54,809 nucleotides of DNA. It comes from Methylobacter sp. (GTDB taxonomy: Bacteria > Pseudomonadota > Gammaproteobacteria > Methylococcales > Methylomonadaceae). The notes under the pieces are model-generated. The model was not told the DNA's origin. It saw only the letters and a list, made by a program, of their open reading frames with translations, and made no database searches. Location of the stretch: positions 1-54,809 of the forward strand of contig JAUYMY010000076.1 of NCBI GenBank assembly GCA_030699385.1, in the 5' to 3' direction. Within the stretch, counting starts at the first letter, position 1. Each line of letters begins with the position of its first letter. Position numbers and translations under genes: made by a program. Shown one piece after another: positions 16,600 through 25,853 of this stretch.

Positions 16600-19500
16600 T
16601 GTTTTACCTCCGGCCGCAGTCCAAATAATTTAAACAAAATCGGCAATAAAAATAGGGTTAAAAACGTCGATGATACCAGTCCGCCAATCACTACGATAGC
16701 CAAAGGACGCTGAATTTCAGAACCCGGCCCGGTGGCGAATAATAGCGGAATCAGACCGAAGGCGGCGATACCGGCTGTCATCAGCACCGGCCTTAAACGC
16801 CGCGAAGAGCCTAGCTGCACCACTTTCAGTACGTCCATGCCGGTCGCAATCAGTTGGTTAAAATAGCTGACCATGACCACGCCATTGAGTACGGCAATAC
16901 CGAGCAGCGCGATAAAGCCGACCGAGGCCGGTACTGACAAATATTCGCCGGACAGCCATAAGGCGAACACGCCGCCGACCATCGCCAGCGGGATGTTGGA
17001 CAACACCAGCACCGCTTGGCGCACTGAGCCGAAGGTTGAAAACAACAGTAAAAAAATCAAGCCTAATGAGACCGGAACCACCAGCGACAAGGTCGCCGCT
17101 GCGCGTTGCTGGTTTTCAAACTGACCGCCGAATTCAACCGTGTAGCCAATCGGCAAGTCGATTTTTTCGGCAACGGCCACGCGTGCTTCGTCGACAAAAC
17201 TGACCAAATCGCGGTTCAGCACGTTGCTGGTGATAACGACAAAGCGCTGCCCGTGTTCCCTGCCTACAGACACCACGCCTTCGACTTTGTCTATTTTGGC
17301 GATGGCGGTGACCGGCACATGGCCGCCATCGGGCAGGGTAATTTGTAGGCTGTCAAAGGTCGCTGTATTGCTGTCGCCGCGCAAAATCAACGGCGTGCGT
17401 TTGATGCCTTCTTGCACCACGCCTAATTTTAAGCCCTCAATCTGGGCTCGCAGCAAGGTTTCAATGCTGTCGCTGTCCAACCCTAAGCGCCCTGCCGCCG
17501 ATTTGTCGATGGTCAGCTGCAAAAACTGCATACCCGCATTTTGCTTGACGAACACATCGCTGGCACCGCTGATGGCCTTTAACACCTCGGTAATCTGCTG
17601 GGCTTTGTCATTGAGCACGGCCAGATCGCTGCCGAATAATTTGACCGCGACATCGCCGCGCGTGCCGGTCAGCATTTCCGAAACGCGCATTTCAATCGGC
17701 TGGGTAAATTGAAAGGCAATGCCCGGCGTTTGCGCCATCACGCTACGAATTTCATCGAGCAATTGTTCTTTGCTGTCCATGCGCCAGTCTTTTTTAGGCT
17801 TGAGGATCAAAAAAGTGTCGGTGTCGTTCAGGCTCATCGGGTCGAGCCCCAATTCATCGGAACCGACGCGGGCGACAATATCAATGATTTCGGGGATGTT
17901 TTTACGCAGATTTTTTTGCACCTGAATATCCAGCGCAACCGACTGTTCCAGCGTAATCGACGGCAATTTTTCCAGCTGCAAAATGATGTCGCCTTCATCT
18001 AGCGTCGGCATAAAGGTGCTGCCGATTTGGCTAAAAACCACTACCGTCGCCGCCAGCAAAACGCCCGCGCCGATAAACACTTTGTTGCTGTTAAACAGGC
18101 ACCACGCCAACGCAGGCTGATACAATTTTTGCAATTGCCGGGGCAGCCAGGGTTCTGCGTGCGACACCTCTTTCAACAAATACGAGGCAATTACCGGAAT
18201 CACTGTCAGCGACAACACCAGCGAACCGCTCAGCGCAAACACGATGGTCAGCGCCACCGGAGTAAATAATTTGCCTTCCAGACCCTGCAAGGTCAGCAGC
18301 GGCAAAAATACGATGATGATGATTAAAATGCCCGACACCACCGGCACGGCCACTTCGCGGGTGGCGCGGTAAAGTACGTGCAGGCGCGGCAGGCGCCGGG
18401 CTTTTTCGGTATGCGCCAGATGCGTGATCATGTTTTCGACCACCACCACGGCGGCATCAACCAACATGCCGATGGCAATAGCCAAGCCGCCCAAGCTCAT
18501 CAGGTTGGCCGACATGCCCATGTTGTACATCAGGATAAAAGTAAACGCGGCCGCCAGCGGCAAAGCCAAAGCCACCACCAATGCGGCGCGTAAATTGCCC
18601 AAAAATAACAGCAACAGCACCACAACCAGCGCAATGGCTTCGAGCAAGGCATGTAACACGGTATCGACTGCTTTATCGACCAGATTGCCGCGATTGTAGA
18701 AGACTTTGGTTTCAACACCTTTAGGAAAACCGGGGCTGATTTCGGCCAGTTTTTCCTCGATACCGGCAATGGTCTGGCGGGCATTGGCACCACGCAAGCT
18801 CAGCACCAAACCGGTCACAGCTTCGCCTTCGCCGTTTTTGCTGACCGCGCCGTAGCGGGTCAAGGCGCCGATTTTGAGGGTGGCGACATCACTGACGGTA
18901 ATGGGCGTGCCGTTTTTACTGTCGATCACGATAAGGCCGACATCATCCAAGGTTTTAATGCGGCCCTCGGCGCGAACAATCAGGGCTTCTTCGCCGTCAG
19001 TAATGCGTCCGGCACCGTCGTTGCTGTTGTTGTTTTGCAAGGCGGCGCTCAGTTGGGCCATGCTGATGCCGCGCGCCGACAAGCGGGTGTTGTTGGGGAT
19101 GACTTCAAAACTCCTGACCATGCCGCCCAGCGAATTGACATCGGCAACGCCGGACACGGTGCGCAAAGCCGGCCGTATCACCCAATCCAATAGGCTGCGG
19201 CGCTCCATTAATGATAAACCGCCGCCCTCGACGGTGAACATGAACATTTCGCCCAGCGGCGTGGTCATCGGTGCAATGCCGCCTTCAATGCCGCCCGGCA
19301 AATCGCCCCACAGCGTATTCAGGCGTTCGGCAATTTGCTGGCGCGCCCAGTAAATATCGGTGCCTTCTTCAAAATCAACGGTAATGTCGGTCAGCGCGTA
19401 TTTGGCGATAGAGCGCAACATAGTTTGATGGGGAATACCCAGCAATTCGACTTCAATCGGCGCGGTGATGCGGGCTTCGACTTCTTCCGGGGTCATGCCC

Positions 19501-19658
19501 GGCGCTTTGACGATAATTTTGACCTGAGTCGGCGACACTTCAGGGAAGGCGTCAATCGGAATATGTTTAAACGCATAATAGCCGCCGCCGGACAACAGCC
19601 CAACCAGCAACATCATCAGCAGCCGCTGACCCAGCGCAAAGCTAATCAGCCTGGACAT
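16596..19658 (-). CDS. CzcA/CusA-family heavy-metal RND efflux pump
   Basis: Inner-membrane proton-driven pump of 1020 residues, the trimeric motor of a tripartite metal-efflux system. It shows the RND plan: a first helix near the N-terminus, the porter domain containing ARQQIAERLN (105-114), membrane helices from about 335, a second porter half, and final helices ending at about 1010. The heavy-metal-efflux signature in the fourth helix is IGMLVDAAVVVVEN (396-409), with proton-relay D401 and E408. This form is between the Czc and Cus consensus, so the metal (Zn, Co, Cd, Ni or Cu/Ag) cannot be chosen. It overlaps the adaptor gene by one base. Confidence 0.95.
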   Translation of the reverse strand: MSRLISFALGQRLLMMLLVGLLSGGGYYAFKHIPIDAFPEVSPTQVKIIVKAPGMTPEEVEARITAPIEVELLGIPHQTMLRSIAKYALTDITVDFEEGTDIYWARQQIAERLNTLWGDLPGGIEGGIAPMTTPLGEMFMFTVEGGGLSLMERRSLLDWVIRPALRTVSGVADVNSLGGMVRSFEVIPNNTRLSARGISMAQLSAALQNNNSNDGAGRITDGEEALIVRAEGRIKTLDDVGLIVIDSKNGTPITVSDVATLKIGALTRYGAVSKNGEGEAVTGLVLSLRGANARQTIAGIEEKLAEISPGFPKGVETKVFYNRGNLVDKAVDTVLHALLEAIALVVVLLLLFLGNLRAALVVALALPLAAAFTFILMYNMGMSANLMSLGGLAIAIGMLVDAAVVVVENMITHLAHTEKARRLPRLHVLYRATREVAVPVVSGILIIIIVFLPLLTLQGLEGKLFTPVALTIVFALSGSLVLSLTVIPVIASYLLKEVSHAEPWLPRQLQKLYQPALAWCLFNSNKVFIGAGVLLAATVVVFSQIGSTFMPTLDEGDIILQLEKLPSITLEQSVALDIQVQKNLRKNIPEIIDIVARVGSDELGLDPMSLNDTDTFLILKPKKDWRMDSKEQLLDEIRSVMAQTPGIAFQFTQPIEMRVSEMLTGTRGDVAVKLFGSDLAVLNDKAQQITEVLKAISGASDVFVKQNAGMQFLQLTIDKSAAGRLGLDSDSIETLLRAQIEGLKLGVVQEGIKRTPLILRGDSNTATFDSLQITLPDGGHVPVTAIAKIDKVEGVVSVGREHGQRFVVITSNVLNRDLVSFVDEARVAVAEKIDLPIGYTVEFGGQFENQQRAAATLSLVVPVSLGLIFLLLFSTFGSVRQAVLVLSNIPLAMVGGVFALWLSGEYLSVPASVGFIALLGIAVLNGVVMVSYFNQLIATGMDVLKVVQLGSSRRLRPVLMTAGIAAFGLIPLLFATGPGSEIQRPLAIVVIGGLVSSTFLTLFLLPILFKLFGLRPEVKQ

Positions 19659-20773
19659 TATTCGTCACTCCCCAAACCCAACCAATTGGCTTTAAGCGCC
19701 ACCGCGCCCTGAATCGCAATGTCTTCCGTGCCGGTCAAATCGCCCTTAATAATCGATTCACTCTCTTGTTTGCCGACGACGCTAATCGGCGTCACCACAA
19801 AACCTTGTTCATTGCGGATAAAAATAAACGCATGGCCTTCATTTTGGGCGATAGCCGCATTGGGAATTTTAAACGCCGCTTGTTGGCTGGACTGGATAAT
19901 GCGGGTGTTAAGCCGTTGGCCGGGACGCAGCGCTATGCTTCCGCGTTGTTTGGCAACCACGGCTCTGGCTAATACGGTCTGATTTTCCGGATTGACGCTT
20001 TGCCCCAGCAAGGTGATGGTTGCGCCCGGCGCTGCCGAATCGGCTGCGGCGCCGTTATCAATCAGCACTCGGTCGCCTAATTTAACGCTGTCCATGCGTT
20101 CTTGCGGAATGGCGATTTCCAGCCACAATTCATCCAGATTGGCGATGCGGTATAACGGCGCCATCATGTCAATACGGGTTCCGGCGACCGCCAAACGCTC
20201 CATCACCACGCCGGTAATCGGTGCATAGACATTGAGCTGGCGCGTCAGTTTATGGGTTTTGGCCAGTTGCCTGATTTCGTTGGCGCTCATTCCGGCCATT
20301 TCCAGCAGCTGTTTTTGCTCATTTGCTTCGGAGCCTAAAGACTGATATTCGATGCGTGTTTCCTGCCAGCGGCGGTCGGCAATGACGCCTTCATCCAGCA
20401 GTTTTTTATCGCGCTGGAACGTCGCTTCGGCCAGTTGCAGCGTGCTGGCGGCTTTAAGGTATTCGCGTTGCAAGGTCAATAATTCAGGGCTGTTCAGTTG
20501 CGCCAACAGCTGGCCTTTAACGACTTTATCGCCGGCTGCCACGGTCAATTTATCAATAACACCGGTCTGCGCCGCGCTGACAATATATTCCTGGGTCGGC
20601 GGCACCACCACTTTGGCCGGTGCCGACAACAGCGGGATTTGTGTGGCGGGCTCCAATTTGCCGAGTTTTACGCCCAGATTGGCGCTGTGTTCCTCAGAAA
20701 TTTTAATCGTATTTTCAGTGGCGTAGCTGTTTAGGCTCAACAGCAAAAGGATGGCAATAATAAAGGTTCTCAT
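19658..20773 (-). CDS. CzcB-type periplasmic adaptor (membrane fusion protein)
   Basis: A 371-residue adaptor linking the pump at 16596 to the outer-membrane channel. Residues 1-18 are a signal peptide (IAILLLLSLNSYA). Barrel and lipoyl-like halves are seen at VSAAQTGVIDKLTVAAGDKV (65-84) and VYAPITGVVMERLAVAGTRI (188-207), separated by an alpha-hairpin (about 105-180). There is no histidine-rich N-terminal metal-binding extension like that of some CzcB. The start overlaps the channel gene by four bases and the stop overlaps the pump start by one, so the three are tightly coupled. Confidence 0.94.
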   Translation of the reverse strand: MRTFIIAILLLLSLNSYATENTIKISEEHSANLGVKLGKLEPATQIPLLSAPAKVVVPPTQEYIVSAAQTGVIDKLTVAAGDKVVKGQLLAQLNSPELLTLQREYLKAASTLQLAEATFQRDKKLLDEGVIADRRWQETRIEYQSLGSEANEQKQLLEMAGMSANEIRQLAKTHKLTRQLNVYAPITGVVMERLAVAGTRIDMMAPLYRIANLDELWLEIAIPQERMDSVKLGDRVLIDNGAAADSAAPGATITLLGQSVNPENQTVLARAVVAKQRGSIALRPGQRLNTRIIQSSQQAAFKIPNAAIAQNEGHAFIFIRNEQGFVVTPISVVGKQESESIIKGDLTGTEDIAIQGAVALKANWLGLGSDE

Positions 20774-22023
20774 GGCGCAACTCCTACGGCTTGGTTATAC
20801 AGCGCAATATCGCGCTGTAGCATGACCTCCCGCTGTTTGGCGTTTAACACCGCCTGCTGGGTTCTGGACTGGATTTTCAACAAATCCATCAGGTTGATTT
20901 CACCGACCGAAAAACTCAATTCGGTCATTTTCAAATGCGCCTCGGCGACTTGTTGCAACTCGTTGGCAATGGCTAATTGGGCGCGATTGACTTCCAAACT
21001 GTGTTCGGCCTCGTGGTGCGCCTGTTCCAACTCGCGGTTCATGTGTTCGCGTTCTGCTATCAGCTTGTTTAATTCGACATTGACCGCTGCCACTTGCGGC
21101 GCCAAATGCGCGCTGCCGCCGAACGGCACGGTGACGCCAATGATGAAACTTTCGGTTTGATTACTGCGCTCATCGTTATTGCCCCGGTCGCTGTTGATGC
21201 CGACCGCAACATGGGTCTGGCCGGAACCGACCAATTTGACCGCATTGAGTTCTGCCTGTTTGCGCTGTATCTGGCTGTTAATCGCCACTAGAGCCGGATG
21301 GTTTTGCGCAATTTCGGTGAGTGCCGCCAACGGCTCGTGAAAATTGGCGGGGATTTTGGTCATTTGTGTGATGCTGGTATAACGTTTGCGGGTGTGCATT
21401 AATTCTGCTTCGGCCAAGGTGAGCAACGAGCGTTTTTGCAACGACTCGGATTGCGTCAGCAAAAAATCGGCTCGGGGCAAGTCGCCCAGCTCCACCCGCC
21501 GCTGCACTTTAGCCTGTAACTGCTCGGTAATATCCAGCTCGATTTTGCCCTGTTCATAGCTGATGTTGGCCAACGCCATATCCCACAACGCCGCCCTGAC
21601 TAAACCGGCCACCCGTAATTTAACCGCCGCCGCCTGCGACTGCGCACTGGTTTCGGCTTGTTTTGCGGTTTGTTGTTCGGCATCGCGCTGGCCGAGATTC
21701 CATAACGGCACTTGTACCGAGGTGTTCAGATAATGCAAGGTGCCGCTGGTGGCTTCCTCAAAACTAAGCCCCGCTTGCGCGGCGCCCGCTGTCCAGCTAT
21801 TGCCGCGTTGCGCCAGTGCGGTCGCTTCTTGTTCCAGCGCATTAAGCCAACTGCTGTCGGGATATTTTTCCAGCGTCAATTCAACCACCTTGGCTAAATT
21901 CAAACTGGCATCGGGGGTAATCGGGTCGTGGTGTTCGACAGCAGGAGGCGAAGCGGCAAAGCTCAGCGCTGTGCTTAGTACATAAACCAAGCTAAAGGCG
22001 CTGAAAAAATTCAGTAAAAACAT
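20770..22023 (-). CDS. TolC-family outer-membrane channel (CzcC-like)
   Basis: A 417-residue outer-membrane efflux protein forming the exit duct of the metal pump. It has a signal peptide (FSLVYVLSTALSFAA, about residues 9-24), long amphipathic helices with two repeated halves (about 70-215 and 240-410), and the closing segment GEINLMDLLKIQSRTQQAVL typical of this family. No lipobox cysteine is seen at the cleavage region. It is the first of the core efflux genes and follows a small exported protein by 82 bases. Confidence 0.93.
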   Translation of the reverse strand: MFLLNFFSAFSLVYVLSTALSFAASPPAVEHHDPITPDASLNLAKVVELTLEKYPDSSWLNALEQEATALAQRGNSWTAGAAQAGLSFEEATSGTLHYLNTSVQVPLWNLGQRDAEQQTAKQAETSAQSQAAAVKLRVAGLVRAALWDMALANISYEQGKIELDITEQLQAKVQRRVELGDLPRADFLLTQSESLQKRSLLTLAEAELMHTRKRYTSITQMTKIPANFHEPLAALTEIAQNHPALVAINSQIQRKQAELNAVKLVGSGQTHVAVGINSDRGNNDERSNQTESFIIGVTVPFGGSAHLAPQVAAVNVELNKLIAEREHMNRELEQAHHEAEHSLEVNRAQLAIANELQQVAEAHLKMTELSFSVGEINLMDLLKIQSRTQQAVLNAKQREVMLQRDIALYNQAVGVAP

Positions 22024-22105
22024 AGAAATAAGCTCAATGCGGCGTGAGTACCGCGCTAAATAAAATCAACAAAGCTCCTTAACGGAAGCGAAATATGAAT
22101 TGAAT

Positions 22106-22498
22106 TTAGTGAGCAGGCGGTGCGCGAGGGGAGAGCGAAGGGGACAGTACGCGGCAGACAAACGACTGCGATTGCGGTGAAAAATTAATGTCAAAAGGGA
22201 AAATTGCGGCGTTAACAAGCGGGATGTGTTGAGGCAGATAAGGGCTGTCAGTTACATCCGCATTAACTTGTTTATCCTGTATGCCGGCATCGATGCCGAC
22301 CATGATGCCATCAGCGCTAAAATCAGGCTGTTGCGCATGAACCATCAGCGTACCCTGTTCCGCGCCATAGCTTTCAAGACCGGGCACATGTAGACCCAAG
22401 TAGGAACTTTTCTCACCGGTATGCGCATGTACCAGCGGTGCAATCAATTGCACGATGGCCAGAAAAATAAAGGTGAATTTGCGAAGAGTCGTCAACAT
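22106..22498 (-). CDS. Small exported protein heading the metal-efflux operon
   Basis: A 130-residue protein not matched to a named family. The first 25 residues are a signal peptide (FTFIFLAIVQLIAPLVHA). The mature part has several histidines (HTGEKS, GLHVPG, VHAQQ, QHIPLV, final APPAH) that could bind metal in the periplasm, and it ends in a Ser/Pro-rich tail. It precedes the channel gene by 82 bases on the same strand, so a link to metal resistance is likely but inferred. The small leader proteins of some cobalt-zinc-cadmium loci are comparable in position. Confidence 0.75.
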   Translation of the reverse strand: MLTTLRKFTFIFLAIVQLIAPLVHAHTGEKSSYLGLHVPGLESYGAEQGTLMVHAQQPDFSADGIMVGIDAGIQDKQVNADVTDSPYLPQHIPLVNAAIFPFDINFSPQSQSFVCRVLSPSLSPRAPPAH

Positions 22499-22670
22499 GG
22501 CGCGAATGCTATGCTATTAAAAAGTAATTAACAAGCTTGTCGGTTATTTTTTATTGAAAGCATTTTATTCGCCACGAAAACACAAAGTCGGCGCTTTAGG
22601 TGGCCGACGTTTGGTGTGTTTGGTCGATTCGGCTTACTTTAACGATCATAAAAGCAGTCATTTTGGATAA

Positions 22671-22985
22671 TCAAGCCAATGCGCTCATGCCGTGGCGCTT
22701 TACGATATTCAGTAATTTCAGTGATGGGCCACTCGGATGTTTATCACCTATTTCCCACTTTTGTACGGTTGAAATACTGGTATTTAGTAATACGGCAAAT
22801 ACGGATTGACTGACATTAAGACTTTCACGCAAGGCTTTTATATCGTTGGGTGAAATGGGCTCAACCGTCGGCTGACACAGCGCCTGTATTTCCGACATTC
22901 GGCGTTTATCAATCAAACCTGAGTGATGCAGTCCTTCGGCAGTTTCCAGCATTTCTGCTAATAAACGACTTTGCTTATGTGCCAT
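22671..22985 (-). CDS. XRE/HigA-type antitoxin
   Basis: A 104-residue DNA-binding antitoxin. The C-terminal half is a helix-turn-helix of the Cro/XRE type: ALRESLNVSQSVFAVLLNTS (50-69) then TVQKWEIGDKHPSG with the typical W-E-x-G turn. The N-terminal half probably binds the toxin. It lies downstream of and overlaps the toxin gene by 11 bases, the reversed order (toxin first) characteristic of HigBA. It should repress its own promoter; a candidate operator is at 23366-23380. Confidence 0.92.
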   Translation of the reverse strand: MAHKQSRLLAEMLETAEGLHHSGLIDKRRMSEIQALCQPTVEPISPNDIKALRESLNVSQSVFAVLLNTSISTVQKWEIGDKHPSGPSLKLLNIVKRHGMSALA

Positions 22986-23355
22986 TTTTCTTTACCTCTT
23001 TCAATTCACCGGCTTCAATTGCGCGTTGCAACTGATGTTGTTCTTGTTCTAGCCAACTTCCAGCAACGGCTTGCAAGACTCTGAGTTCTTGATCAGAAAT
23101 ACTATCACGCTCATTCTTGGCAAAACCGTACAGAAAGAACCATTGACCTTTAATTTTACTGGCCACCAAAGTACGCACGCCAGAGAGTTTACCTCGACCT
23201 GGCAGTGCAATACGCTTTTTGAACACATGCTCACCCAGATCAGCATCAATCAAACCGTTATTCATTTCATCAACAGCCTGTATCAAGTCACTATCGGTAA
23301 GCTCTGTCTTCTTTAGCCAGCGGTCAAATACTTTGGTTTTGTAAATGTGTAACAT
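22975..23355 (-). CDS. RelE/HigB-like toxin
   Basis: A 126-residue protein of the RelE/ParE superfamily, likely a ribosome-dependent mRNA endonuclease. It begins with the common VFDRWLKK helix, carries GRGKLSGVRTLV (about 53-64) and WFFLYGFAKNERDSI (about 71-85), the strand pair with basic residues used for RNA contact, and a helical C-terminal extension. This extended variant of about 125 residues is often paired with an XRE antitoxin containing a kinked N-terminus, as here. The ATG lies 11 bases inside the palindrome at 23366-23380. Confidence 0.9.
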   Translation of the reverse strand: MLHIYKTKVFDRWLKKTELTDSDLIQAVDEMNNGLIDADLGEHVFKKRIALPGRGKLSGVRTLVASKIKGQWFFLYGFAKNERDSISDQELRVLQAVAGSWLEQEQHQLQRAIEAGELKEVKKNGT

Positions 23356-23365
23356 GGCATAATCA

Positions 23366-23380
23366 TATCATTAAGTGATA
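23366..23380. promoter_or_regulatory. Candidate operator of the HigBA-like pair
   Basis: Inverted repeat TATCA-ttaag-TGATA lies 11 bases upstream of the toxin start. XRE-type antitoxins normally bind such short palindromes over their own promoter. The match is structural only; no second copy was found nearby. Confidence 0.5.
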
Positions 23381-23602
23381 CAAAACAACATGGATTTACA
23401 GCAAGCATTGTGCTCAGCGAGAGGAGGGCGGGAGAATTAAACTGCGTGCTTTTCGTGGTGATTTTAATGGCCATTTCAATTTAAGCCTCTCTGATGTCGC
23501 CTATCGGTAATGAGAAGTAATTTTTCTAGGAAATCATCTAAGCAATTTTTTACAGTTGGACTATAGTTGAAAAACTCGCCTATCTACAATGCGCCCACGA
23601 CT

Positions 23603-25246
23603 ATGACACAACAAAATACCCCCCATTCGTTCGAACAAAAATCCTCCTTTGCCATTGATGTTGTCAATGAACTATCTGCCGATGTGCAAAAAATTATCGG
23701 CCAAGTTGAAAAATTAACCGAAATCGGCATTGCGCTTTCCGCCGAAAAAGACACTACTCGCTTATTGGAAAAAATCCTGGTCGGTGCAAAATCCATCACC
23801 AACGCGGATGGCGGCACCATCTACCGGGTTTACGGCGACATTATTAAAATAGAAATCATTCGTTCCGACAGCTTAGGAATTTATCTCGGCGGCGAAGGCA
23901 ATGCCATCAACTTTCCCAACATTCCGCTGTACGACGAAAATGGTCAACCCAACCTCAAAAACGTGGTCTGTTATTCGTACCACAACAACAAAACCATCAA
24001 CATTGACGACGCTTACGATGCCGTCCATTTCGATTTTGTCGGCACTAAAGCCTTCGACCAAAAAAATAATTACCGTTCAAAATCTTTCCTGTCGATTCCG
24101 CTGACCAATCATCAGGGCGAAATCATCGGTATTTTGCAGCTGATTAACGCCATTGATCCTGAAACCCAAGAAATTACCACGTTCGATTCGGTAGCACAGC
24201 GCTTCGCTGAGGCGCTGGCATCACAAGCGGCAACGGTGTTGACCAAGCAGCAGTTGATTATCGATCTGGAAAATATGTTCGAATCGCTGGTCAAATTAAT
24301 CGCGACCGCCGTTGACGAAAAATCGCCGTACACCGGAGGCCATTGTCGCCGCGTTCCCGAACTGACCTCGATGCTGACGGAAGCGGCGCATGAGACCGAT
24401 CACGGTTATTTGCAGAATTTTACCCTAGATGAGGCCGACCGCTACGAACTCACAATCGCCAGTTGGTTGCACGATTGCGGCAAAATCATTACCCCCGAAA
24501 ACGTCATCGACAAGGCGACTAAACTGGAAGCCATTTTCGACCGCATTCATTTGGTCGAAGCGCGTTTTGAAGTGTTAAAACGCGACCAGGAAATTGCCTA
24601 TCTGAAACAGCAGCTAGCCGACACCTCACCGCAAGCCGAATTGGAGCAAACTTTCCATGCTAATATCGCGCAACTGGATGCCGATTTGGCCTTTATTCGC
24701 GGCTGCAATACCGGCGGCGAAGCGATGTCGGATGCCGACATTAACCGCCTGCACAGTCTAAAACAGCAAACCTGGACGCTTAATAATACCGAACTGCCGT
24801 TATTAAGCGACGAAGAAATCTACAACCTGAGCATCTTCCGAGGCACGTTGACACCGGAAGAGCGGAAAATTATCAACAACCATATTAACGTCACCATTGC
24901 TATGCTCGAAACCATCAAATTCCCCAAACATCTGCAAAATGTCGTCGAAATTGCCGGCGGCCACCATGAACGCATGGACGGCAAAGGTTATCCTAAAGGC
25001 CTGACCCGCGAACAAATGTCCATCCCGGCCAGAGCTATGGCCATCGCCGATGTATTTGAGGCATTGACCGCAAAAGACCGGCCTTATAAATCCGGTAAAA
25101 AACTGTCTGAAGCCTTGTTTATTCTGAAGAAAATGAAAGAAGAAGGCCATGTAGACCCGGATTTATACGACGCTTTTATCGAGCGCAAAGTATATAAAAA
25201 ATACGCCGAAAAATTTCTTGATGCCGAGCAAATTGATGTTGATTAG
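23603..25246 (+). CDS. GAF domain plus HD-GYP phosphodiesterase
   Basis: Predicted cytoplasmic sensor that degrades cyclic di-GMP (547 residues from this ATG; the frame is open back to a TTG at 23567). Residues about 38-213 form a GAF domain with AIDPETQEITTFDSVAQRFA near its end. The HD-GYP domain follows: GGHCRRVPEL (about 246-255), WLHDCGK (288-294, H290-D291), HHERMDGKGYP (454-464) and ADVFEALTAKDRPYK. An insertion of about 120 residues separates the HD pair from the HHE motif, rich in charged helices. All metal ligands I can place are present, so it is probably active. It stands alone; the ligand of the GAF domain is unknown. Confidence 0.93.
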   Translation: MTQQNTPHSFEQKSSFAIDVVNELSADVQKIIGQVEKLTEIGIALSAEKDTTRLLEKILVGAKSITNADGGTIYRVYGDIIKIEIIRSDSLGIYLGGEGNAINFPNIPLYDENGQPNLKNVVCYSYHNNKTINIDDAYDAVHFDFVGTKAFDQKNNYRSKSFLSIPLTNHQGEIIGILQLINAIDPETQEITTFDSVAQRFAEALASQAATVLTKQQLIIDLENMFESLVKLIATAVDEKSPYTGGHCRRVPELTSMLTEAAHETDHGYLQNFTLDEADRYELTIASWLHDCGKIITPENVIDKATKLEAIFDRIHLVEARFEVLKRDQEIAYLKQQLADTSPQAELEQTFHANIAQLDADLAFIRGCNTGGEAMSDADINRLHSLKQQTWTLNNTELPLLSDEEIYNLSIFRGTLTPEERKIINNHINVTIAMLETIKFPKHLQNVVEIAGGHHERMDGKGYPKGLTREQMSIPARAMAIADVFEALTAKDRPYKSGKKLSEALFILKKMKEEGHVDPDLYDAFIERKVYKKYAEKFLDAEQIDVD

Positions 25247-25294
25247 AGATGAAATAACTTAGGCAATCTGCCCATAGCCGGTTACGGCTAAAAA

Positions 25295-25342
25295 CACGGA
25301 GGGCACGAGGAACGAAACTTCGCGTTCTTCGTGCCCTCCGTG
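25295..25342. repeat. Hairpin of the CACGAAG family between convergent genes
   Basis: A perfect 14-bp inverted repeat (25295-25308 with 25329-25342) enclosing GGAACGAAACTTCGCGT. It resembles the core of the MITE-like repeats at 14655, 34056 and 39374 and is followed by the family end CTTTTACCTGTTAATTA. It lies between the HD-GYP gene and the leftward gene at 25365, where it could stop transcription from both sides. Confidence 0.7.
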
Positions 25343-25364
25343 GTGATAGTCTTTTACCTGTTAA

Positions 25365-25742
25365 TTAGTGGTTGGCTGCGTACAGCTGTTTAATTTCTTT
25401 GTAGCGGTTTAAAGCATCCGCTAATGATTCTTTCGCAGGTTCATGCTCATTGTTCGACAGCGCTGTGCGCGCCTGCTTCAACACGTTGCTGGCTTGATTA
25501 CGTTTGACATCAAGCACGTTATTGGCAATGTCTTTTTGCAATTGGCGGGCATCGGAAACCATGTCGATAACCACTTCGTTGTTCGCGCCGTTGTCTAACG
25601 CCGCTTTCGCTTCTTCCACTTTAGCAAGTGTATTGTCGATGGCATCTCTGACGTCTTCATACGATGGATTCGCTACCGCAAAAGCGCTTGATGTCATTGC
25701 AGCCATAACAAGAGTAGCCAGGATTTTTTTAACTGTGTTCAT
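25365..25742 (-). CDS. Small exported helical protein
   Basis: A 125-residue secreted protein with a clear signal peptide (LATLVMAAMTSSAFA, cleavage after about residue 22). The mature part is fully helical and charged, with repeating segments (KVEEAKAALDNGANNE, NVLKQARTALSNNEHEPAKE), like periplasmic small metal-binding or spacer proteins. Function is unknown. A divergent gene encodes a MarR regulator and a 40-bp palindrome lies between the two, so this gene is a strong candidate target of that regulator. Confidence 0.8.
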   Translation of the reverse strand: MNTVKKILATLVMAAMTSSAFAVANPSYEDVRDAIDNTLAKVEEAKAALDNGANNEVVIDMVSDARQLQKDIANNVLDVKRNQASNVLKQARTALSNNEHEPAKESLADALNRYKEIKQLYAANH

Positions 25743-25853
25743 TAGATAAACCTCGTAGTTGATAAATAAAGTAGGTCTACCTGACGATTCATGAGCTTCT
25801 GTATTCAGAAGGATTCACGTTATTCGCTAGGTATGGTTATAGTCTAGCAGATA

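Noticed and set aside
16873..22000. Many long open frames on the + strand opposite the metal-efflux operon
   Set aside because: They are shadows of the leftward genes: no ribosome sites, no family similarity, and the opposite strand has complete conserved proteins.
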